Both the position numbers and the translations under genes were made by a program. The notes beneath the pieces are model-generated. The model was not told the DNA's origin. It saw only the letters and a list, made by a program, of their open reading frames with translations, and made no database searches. Shown here piece after piece: positions 57,101-64,000 of a stretch of DNA of 64,000 nt (its first letter is position 1; each line of letters starts with the position of its first letter). Origin of the DNA: Pleodorina starrii (taxonomy: Eukaryota > Chlorophyta > Chlorophyceae > Chlamydomonadales > Volvocaceae); contig BRXU01000014.1 of the NCBI GenBank assembly GCA_030267565.1, forward strand, positions 1,958,001-2,022,000, given 5' to 3'.

Positions 57101-60100
57101 CCTGGCCCTCCAGCTCTGTCGCCCTCGACACCGCATCGGCGGCTCGCTGCTCAAGCTCTGCTGCCTGGCCCTCCAGCTCTGCCGCCCTCGAGACCGCATC
57201 GGCAGCTCGCTGCTCAAGCTCTGCTGCCTGGCCCTCCAGCTCTGCCGCCCTCGACACCGCATCGGCAGCTCGGTGCTCGAGCTCTGCTGCCTGGCCCTCC
57301 AGCTCTGCCGCCCTCGAGACCGCATCGGCGGCTCGTTGCTCGAGCTCTGCCGCCTGGCCCTCCAGCTCTGCCGCCCTCGAGACCGCATCAGCGGCGCAAC
57401 GCTCCCGCTCCTCGACCTTGCGCTCCGCCTCGACCACGCGGCGCTGCCAGTCGATCACGCGGCGCTCTGCGTCGGCAATGCGCAGGTCGCTCGCCAGCGA
57501 ATCGCGCTCGCCGACGCCCAGGCGCTGCGTCAGCTCCTGAACCTGCTGCTCCAGACGCATCTTGTCGGCCACTAACCCGTCCGCGTAGTCGGACCACTCC
57601 TTAATGATAGCGTCGGCCTCGGCTAGCTCGGCCAGCTGCGCCTGCAGCCGCGCTACCTCAGCTTGCAGGCTGGTGCGTTCGCGCTCCAGCTCTGCGACGC
57701 GCCGGCTGCCGCCGTCAAGCAGGCCCGTCTCACCGGCAGCAACGGCGCCTGCGGTGCTGGCGATCACCGCCACGGCGGCAGCTGGCACTGGTGCCGCACC
57801 GCCGGCGGAGCGCAGGTCCTCCACTTGCTTGCCAAGCGAGGCCTTGTCCGCCTTGAGCTGCTCCACCTGGCGCTGCAGATCCGCGCGATCACCCTTGAGC
57901 TGGGCGACGAGCGACTCGAATTCGTGCCAGTTGCCCTCCAGTCCATCTCTGTCACTGCCGGCGCCGCTGGCGAAGCGGGCTTCCGCAGGCCCGGCGTAGG
58001 TCGCTTGCGGCGTGCCCACCGGCAGGAGCAAATCTTCCTCGGCGCCGCCACCGGTGCGCGGCGACGGCGCCGCCGATGACAGGGAGCGCAGGCTGTTGCG
58101 CAGCTGGTCGTTCTGGCGGCGCAGGTCCGCGATTGTCGCAACCTTGAACCGCTCCACGGCCTGCTTTTCAAATCTCAGCGTGTCGATCTGCTGCCGCAGC
58201 TCCTCGACCAGCTTCTGCGCTGCAGCGAGGTCTGTCTGCATCTGACGCTGGTCAGTGTGCGCCTGCCACTGGGCCGCAAGCTTCTCCTGGAGGCTATCGC
58301 GCTCGGCGGTGAGCTGCTGCACACGCGAAAGCAGCTCGTGGGGCTTAACCTTCGCCGGGCCGCCCGCGCCTGAGGCGCTCACCACAGGGCCGTCCAGAAA
58401 GCCTGGCTCCCCTGACGCGCTGGTGCGGGTAGAGGCGGCTGCAGCCTGCTGCATCTCCGCCAGCCTGCGTCAGGGAATGACGTTCACGGAATGAAAGCGG
58501 ACATTTAATGCAGTCTTTCGAGCATTTACGATATAGTGTTGACACTGCACTGGAGGCACTAGCCCGGGACGGCGTCACGCAGTTGGCGGATGAAGTGCAA
58601 ACCAGGTTGCAACGTGCGCAGATCCCTCGACACACGTAGCAGCGTACCTGTCATGAGTGCAGCGTAACTCGAAAGACTGACGCGTGTAGGCACCGCAGAG
58701 GCGGCGGGTCTCGCTGGCCAGCTGGTCGAGTGACGACGAGCCCTGCATTGTGCGTACAACATAAGAGGGCATTGAGCCACACCAAGCAGCGTACGCCAAC
58801 ATGCCCCAATTTTAGACCCGCTGGGTGGTGCAATGTTGGAAACGCCGACCCTAGCAGTTCCAGGCATGGGTAACTCAGTCGATAAGTCTATGCGACTAGC
58901 AGCTCAGACCCTTGCTCCAACCCACCGCGGTGCTCCAGTAGCTCCCCTCGCCGTGGCCATTATGAAGCAGCGCGCGAATGTCGCTCAGCAAGCTCTCCGC
59001 AGCTCCTTGGGCAGCCTCGTTCTGCCGTGCCATGAAGGATGGCTGCACTCTAAAGACTGACATTCGCCATGGGCTAAGCCCGTCCTTACTAGTATTCAGC
59101 TTCAGCTCCGGGGGTTAGCTCTACTGCCCAGGTTTTCAGCCGACGCTGCCGGTTTGCTCTGCCGAAGGCACGCGCTGCACGGCTGCTGATCTTAAGGGCT
59201 CTTACTTTCATGCGGCAGCTTTCGTGATGCTGGTGCCGTTGCGTTGCTTGGCCGACGGATCCACGTTCGGGAACATCGAAATGGGTCTAACACGCATTGA
59301 ATGACTACTGACATGCACACAAATCGCGCACTTGGCTCTGACGAGCACTTAAACGCTCAGGGTTCAGGAGGCTTACCAGTCGCTGCAGCCGCTCGTTCTC
59401 TTCCTGCATTCGGGGGTCAGGGAGGTCCGGGTGTCACGGGTCGACACGGGCGCTACTGCTGGGCACATCACTCCTAGGGGCAGAAGGGCTGCAATCACTC
59501 ACCTGCAGCTCCTCCATCTTCTCCCGCAACTCCTCCAACTCTGCATCGTCTTCAGAGCTGCGTCGTCGGCCGTTGTTGGCGGCGGACGTAGCTGCAACCA
59601 CGGCGGCGCTTGTGTCCCACGCCGAGGCGTCCTCCAGCTGCCGCTTCAGGCGGGCGACCTGCACGTACACGCACAAAACGAAGCGGGTGTTGACATGCAA
59701 ATACCCGTTGCCAAGAAGCCGCATACAAGGCGCTCTCGCGCGCACCTCGTCCTGGAGAGCCTTGTTCTCCTGCTGGTGCTTTGTCGCCACCAATAAGCTC
59801 TCGTCAACCATCTTGTTTGCTTCGGCCAGCTTTGATTCAGCTGCCTGCAGCCCGAACATTCAGGCCCGAAGTTAAGGACACAGTCAGACGGACGAACCCG
59901 ACGAGCCTTTCAGCCGTGACCCCTCGAGCGCACCTGGCGTGCCGCATTTGCAGCGACCTGCTCCGCCTCCAGCTTTGCGGTTCGTGACCTGAGCCGCGCC
60001 TCCTGCTCGCCCAACTCAGCTTGCAAGCGCTTGAGCTCTTCAACGCTGCGGCAACAACATATGCACACGCCGTGTCGTCAGCAAGGGCGGGATACACACG

Positions 60101-63100
60101 CGCGACAGCAAGCTGCTTTTAACACGGCATTCCCTCGCCCACCTTGCGCCGCCACGCCCGCTGCTGCCCGCCGCCTCTTGGATGTCTGCAAGCTCTGCCT
60201 GATGCCGCTCGTCGAGCTCAGCCACCTCAGCCAAATGGCGCTCCATAAGATCCTTGATTTCCGCCTGGTACTTGGCCTCCATGTCTTTGATCTCCGCCTG
60301 ATGCTTGGCCTCCATCTCCTTCATCTGGGCGAAGAGCTCCGCCACGTCGCCCTGTACCAGAGCCGCCTTTATAACAACCCGGCTTGACCTCCCGCAGCGC
60401 CTCATGGGGTGTGCTCATGCTCCTTACGGCTTGCAAGGCTTACTACGGCTTTAAGGGCGCCCCGGCGATTATGCGTATGTGCGCGTGTATGTGCAAAGTG
60501 CTGCATGCGGCATGCTTGATGGTACGGTACAAGAGCTTGGGGGGACCCGGTCTTCCCAGCCCCACCTCGTCCCAGACGACCCACGGCTCACTAAGGGTTG
60601 CTGCTTTACCTCGGCAAGCTGATCTTCGAGGTCCGCCATCTTGTCCGCGTACTTCTGCAGCTTCTTGTTCAGGTCCTCCTTCGCCGTCTGCTCGTCCCCT
60701 AATTGCTTCTCTAGCTGCGCGACTCGCTGGCGCAGCTGCTCGAGCTCCGCAGCTGATCCGCCCTGATGGAAGGCACGACGGCGCAAACGACAAGGGAGTT
60801 TGCCTCGGTACACAATCGAGCCTCGTCCCCGCAAACCGTGCACTTTCGTGCCATTAACCGTTGCAAGAGGCCCGCAACGGCGCATGCACATGAGGTGGGC
60901 CTCGTTGCCGGGATATGCCATCTTCGTCCACCGAATTGGCTGGTACATTAACCCACAAGTCCAGTCAAGTCCAGGAAACGCCCACTGAACCATGTACAAC
61001 AGAGCGCATGGCAGGTTTACCTTGCCAGCGTCCGGCTTCGCCGAACCCGCCCTGGACAGCGATGATGAACCCTTCAGGATGGGGGCCTCCGATGTATCAG
61101 CCGCTTTAGACCGCGACTTGGGCACCGCTGTTGCAGATGGCATAGTAGAACTGGTTGACGGCCCGTAGCCATCGTCCTCGTCCTCGTCGTCTGATTCCTC
61201 GTCCCGGCCCCGCCGCGGCGGCGGCGGTGCTGCCTTTGCCTTCTGCTGCCTGCTCGCCGCAGCCCCAGCTTCCGCCGCGGCCGCCGCTTTGGATTTGCTG
61301 CTTGTGGCACCTACGCTGCTTTTGGACTTGGCAGTGAAGAGGTCGTTCCGTAGCGAGTCCTCGTCCTCATCCTCCGGCGGCGGCAGCGGCGGTGCTGGGG
61401 CCTTGCCGGCTTTGCTGCCAGCGGCTTTGCTGGCCGCCGCACCAGCCGATGCTGCCGAAGCCGCAGTCCCCGCCGAGGCACGTCCGGCTGAGCTGGCCGC
61501 CGTCGTTGTCTTCGTGGCAAACAGGGAGGCCTTCATGTCGTCCAGCGACTGCTCGGGCTCCTGCGCCTTCTTTGCCCTTGGCTTTGGCGGCGTCTCCGAA
61601 TCCTGCGCAGGCAGGTGGCAGGACTCAATGCAAAGCAGCAGCAACAGCAATCCGCGCGTGCCCGGCACGCAAACTTGCACTACGCTATCCCTCTCCTACC
61701 GGGCAAATAGCGCAACCACCAACGTGATACAGATCCAGCGCATGTCGTTGGCCGCACAACGGAAACCCTTAGCACAAAGTGAGCAGCCTGCTTTGCCGCC
61801 CCTCCTCACCGAAATGTCCGAATTGAGCGGTGACACGTCCTCGTCGTCCTCCCATACTTTGGGCGGTACCCTCCTGCTGGGCGGCTTCGAGACCTTCTTC
61901 GCGAACGGGTTCGCCTCGCCCTCCGCCTCCTCCTCAACCTCGGACGGCCGCGCGGTCGACGACTTCCTCCTGGCCGACTTCGCCGTCGTCAGCACCGGCT
62001 CCGGCTCGTCCTCGAGGTCCGAGGCGTCCTCCTCCGCTGTAGGCGGCAAAGGCTTGTGCCGCCGTGCGGCGTCTGTCCTACTGCTGGCGGCGCTGCTCCG
62101 ACCCGAAGAGCCAGCGGCAGATGAGGCCCCGTCTTCACGCTTACTGCCCTTGGCTTTCTTGCTGAACTTCGAGTGCTCATCGTCACCGAAGCCTGCGATA
62201 AGGCGGCAGCAGAGCGCACGCATACTGCAGCTATTCAGCACGAGGCGGTCTCCGTCAGGAATACACGCAAATTAAGCGCGCGACAGGGCTGCGTCCCAAT
62301 CCCAAATCAATGGGCAAAGTGTGAGCTGCAAGTTGACGCTCTCAGTATGCCGTACGTGTCGTACCTTCCAAGTCCTGCTCACGCACAGAGCCGTGGTCCG
62401 ATGTGAGCCCCGTCATGCCTGACACCTCCGTCAGCCCGTCGTCATTCGAGTCACCCAGAAACACCGTTGTGATGGACAGCTTCAGGTACCCTGTCGTGCT
62501 GGTCCCAATTTTGAATGTGATCGGAACCATAGCGGGCTGCGTCGTGGTCTCCTCCTTGCAGTACTTAGCCATGTCCAGTGTAGCCTTCCCAACTGTGACT
62601 GGACTGTCAGAGCTGCTCTTCCCCGGAACCTGGACCTTGAACTCGTACTCCTGCAGAGGGTTGGGGGTGGCTTGGTCAGGCCGGCCCTTCGTGCCTGACG
62701 TCACAAAACACATACACGCACACAAACTTCGTGCACCTTCCCAACCTACCTTCGGTTCATATTTACCCGTCTTATCACGGTAAATTGTCGTCACTTGCGT
62801 CAGGGTTTGCTTGAAGGACGCCACGCCTGGACGGATTGGGTGGTAGTATGGTAGATGAGGGGTCAGACCTGATTCTGTGATTGCACGCCTTTACGGCGTG
62901 CAGAGCGGGGAGACCCTGCGGTGCGGCACCTACTTCCTCTGACATCCTTGATATCCGTTATCTGCAGTTTGGCGCTCCGAGCCCACACCACCCGACATTT
63001 CTTGATGGATGTTGGCAGGTTCTCCAGCTGGATAATTTGCAGGTCAATTTTGTATTTCTGGCCATGACCGCCTTTTCCTGCCCTAAGTATCTTTCCAAAC

Positions 63101-63102
63101 AT
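51177..63102 (-). CDS. NT-C2 domain plus long coiled-coil protein (myosin heavy chain-related type)
   Basis: 23 phase-consistent exons: 63102-62934, 62826-62750, 62650-62365, 62192-61810, 61602-61021, 60762-60610, 60351-60143, 60045-59934, 59844-59746, 59658-59503, 59403-59377, 58742-58648, 58464-56364, 56161-55817, 55591-55157, 55021-54482, 53700-53653, 53430-53314, 53114-53037, 52546-52406, 52152-52045, 51761-51643, 51450-51177; about 2,217 residues. The first ~180 residues look like the N-terminal C2 (EEIG1/EHBP1) domain: KYKIDLQIIQLENLP, VVWARSAKLQITDI, EYEFKVQVP and TTGYLKLSITTVFLG. A Ser/Asp/Lys-rich linker follows, with an NPF, then ~1,700 residues of mostly heptad coiled coil ending AKAGRGKK. 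Plants have related NT-C2 coiled-coil proteins. A membrane-tethered cytoskeletal, trafficking or basal-body scaffold is inferred. A small exon could be missed in 53701-54481. Confidence 0.9.
57095..57408 (-). repeat. 63-bp tandem repeat coding three heptads, five copies
   Basis: Inside the 2.1-kb exon 13, five tandem 63-bp units encode the 21-residue consensus RAADAVSRAAELEGQAAELE plus Q/H/R. 21 residues is exactly three heptads, so each duplication preserves the coiled-coil register. Copies differ by a few substitutions, with the C-proximal copy most diverged. Confidence 0.95.
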
Positions 63103-63555
63103 GGCGTCCAACCGCTAGCACCAGGGGCCCGAACCGGGTCCCCTTGGCTTTGCGCGCAGTCAAGTCGGAATTCTCAGGTAGCACGGGTAAGCCAGCGTTA
63201 TGAAGGTCTACAGCAAAATATCCGTGAAACCCAGTTGCTTTGTGTGCACAAGTTTGCGCCAGATGGTCAGAAGGATTTCCCTTCCACACAAATATTGACC
63301 AGGACGGCAATCACTGTCAGCACTGGTGTTCAGTTTGAGAGAATTCTTTGTAAAGACCTTTGTTGAGGGAAGGTATATGGCGAGGGCCTGTTTGCCATGG
63401 AAGGGAGAGCTTCTGCCGTGCGAGGACGAGAGGGAGCGATGCAGCCTGAACGCAGCGAAGCCAAAGGCATAACACACAGTAATATACATATATCACTTTC
63501 CTTTAAAGGCGCCTTAGGCGTCGCGTCCTGGTGAACTGGTGCACCGATTAGCAAG
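63103..63555. promoter_or_regulatory. Divergent promoter, coiled-coil gene / BIG1-like gene
   Basis: 453 bp between the two start codons, with no coding sequence. AATATACATATAT about 65-75 bp before the right-hand ATG resembles a TATA region. Confidence 0.5.
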
Positions 63556-63940
63556 ATGAAGTTAGCGGCTGTTTTCCTGGCCCTACTCTCCGTCGCACTA
63601 GCTGACAATGCCGGATCATTTGGACTTTCGTCTCCAATTTTGGCCTGGAGTAATGGCGCCATGATCGGCCAGGGCAAGCACGTCTCTTACGAGGTGTGTA
63701 AGAAGTCAGATGCGGCGACGCCCAGCCCGGTATCCAGCACGTGCCCACCCATAATCATCATGCATGAATCCAACTTTATTTTGTGGGCAGGTCTTCCCAA
63801 ACGTGGAGCAGGTGGCGACGGACCTGGTGCTGGGCGCGCTCGGCAAGGCTGAGGGCAGTGATTTCGGCGTGCGCGGCTTTCCTGGGGAGGCTGCGGGTGC
63901 GGTGGAGAGCCGCACAGTCGTTGTCTTTGCTGGGAGTCAG
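63556..63940 (+). CDS. N-terminal part of a secretory-pathway protein, possibly BIG1/ATP6AP1-like
   Basis: Two exons in phase (63556-63693, 63791-63940); the gene continues beyond the window after a donor GTGCGT at 63941. MKLAAVFLALLSVALA is a strong signal peptide. The mature start SSPILAWSN, then about 60 residues later VVVFAGSQ, resembles the layout of the V-ATPase assembly/accessory proteins BIG1 and ATP6AP1 (PLVLWS ... VLLFLQ). That similarity is short and the assignment is tentative; any secreted or ER membrane protein remains possible. Confidence 0.6.
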
Positions 63941-64000
63941 GTGCGTGGGGCCCCCCGGTTGCGGTGTATGAGGCATATCCAGCTCCGTGCCTTCGTTTAT

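Noticed and set aside
1..64000. CRISPR arrays, rRNA or prokaryotic operons
   Set aside because: No spaced direct-repeat array or rRNA-like sequence was seen, and genes are spliced and individually promoted.

Overview
This looks like nuclear DNA of a volvocine or chlamydomonadalean green alga. The reasons are GC-rich coding sequence with many short GT-AG introns, Ala/Gln/Pro homopolymer runs inside proteins, TGTAA-type polyadenylation signals (clear after MAGOH), Ser-Pro-Pro hydroxyproline-rich stretches, an ELIP, and a TGA-containing selenoprotein gene. The species cannot be named from the sequence. All gene models below were assembled by eye from splice-site and reading-phase consistency.

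Layout. 1-1624 (+): the 3' end of a Cys-rich protein gene, followed by a ~289-bp (GGGGA)n array. 1625-10932: gene-poor, with a MITE-like foldback element (8418-8615) and a fragment of a LINE endonuclease (9481-9795, -). 19332-10933 (-): a ~2,090-residue F-box-like/LRR protein in 10 exons. 19648-20721 (+): selenoprotein H with an in-frame TGA in a CxxU motif, divergent from the LRR gene, with a candidate SECIS element at 21239-21290. 21940-22494 (-): an unrecognised, broken coding stretch. 23266-26892 (+): an AP180/CALM clathrin adaptor. 29166-27936 (-): a complete three-exon ELIP. 42747-31433 (-): a very large receptor-like kinase with Cys-containing ectodomain exons, a proline-rich linker, one membrane span, a ~1,600-residue low-complexity cytosolic region and a complete TKL-type kinase domain. 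48876-45075 (-): organellar methionyl-tRNA formyltransferase in nine exons. 49400-50621 (+): MAGOH, an exon-junction-complex core subunit. 63102-51177 (-): a ~2,200-residue NT-C2 plus coiled-coil protein in 23 phase-consistent exons. 63556 to the end (+): the start of a secretory-pathway protein that resembles the BIG1/ATP6AP1 group.

Three gene pairs are divergent across short shared promoters (LRR/SELENOH, MTF/MAGOH, coiled-coil/BIG1-like). The AP180-ELIP and MAGOH-coiled-coil pairs converge. The genes are ordinary nuclear housekeeping and signalling genes with no operon-like functional link. The most unusual items are the receptor kinase, the Sec codon in a 27-nt exon, two apparent GC-AG introns, the 63-bp repeat coding exactly three heptads, and the foldback element.
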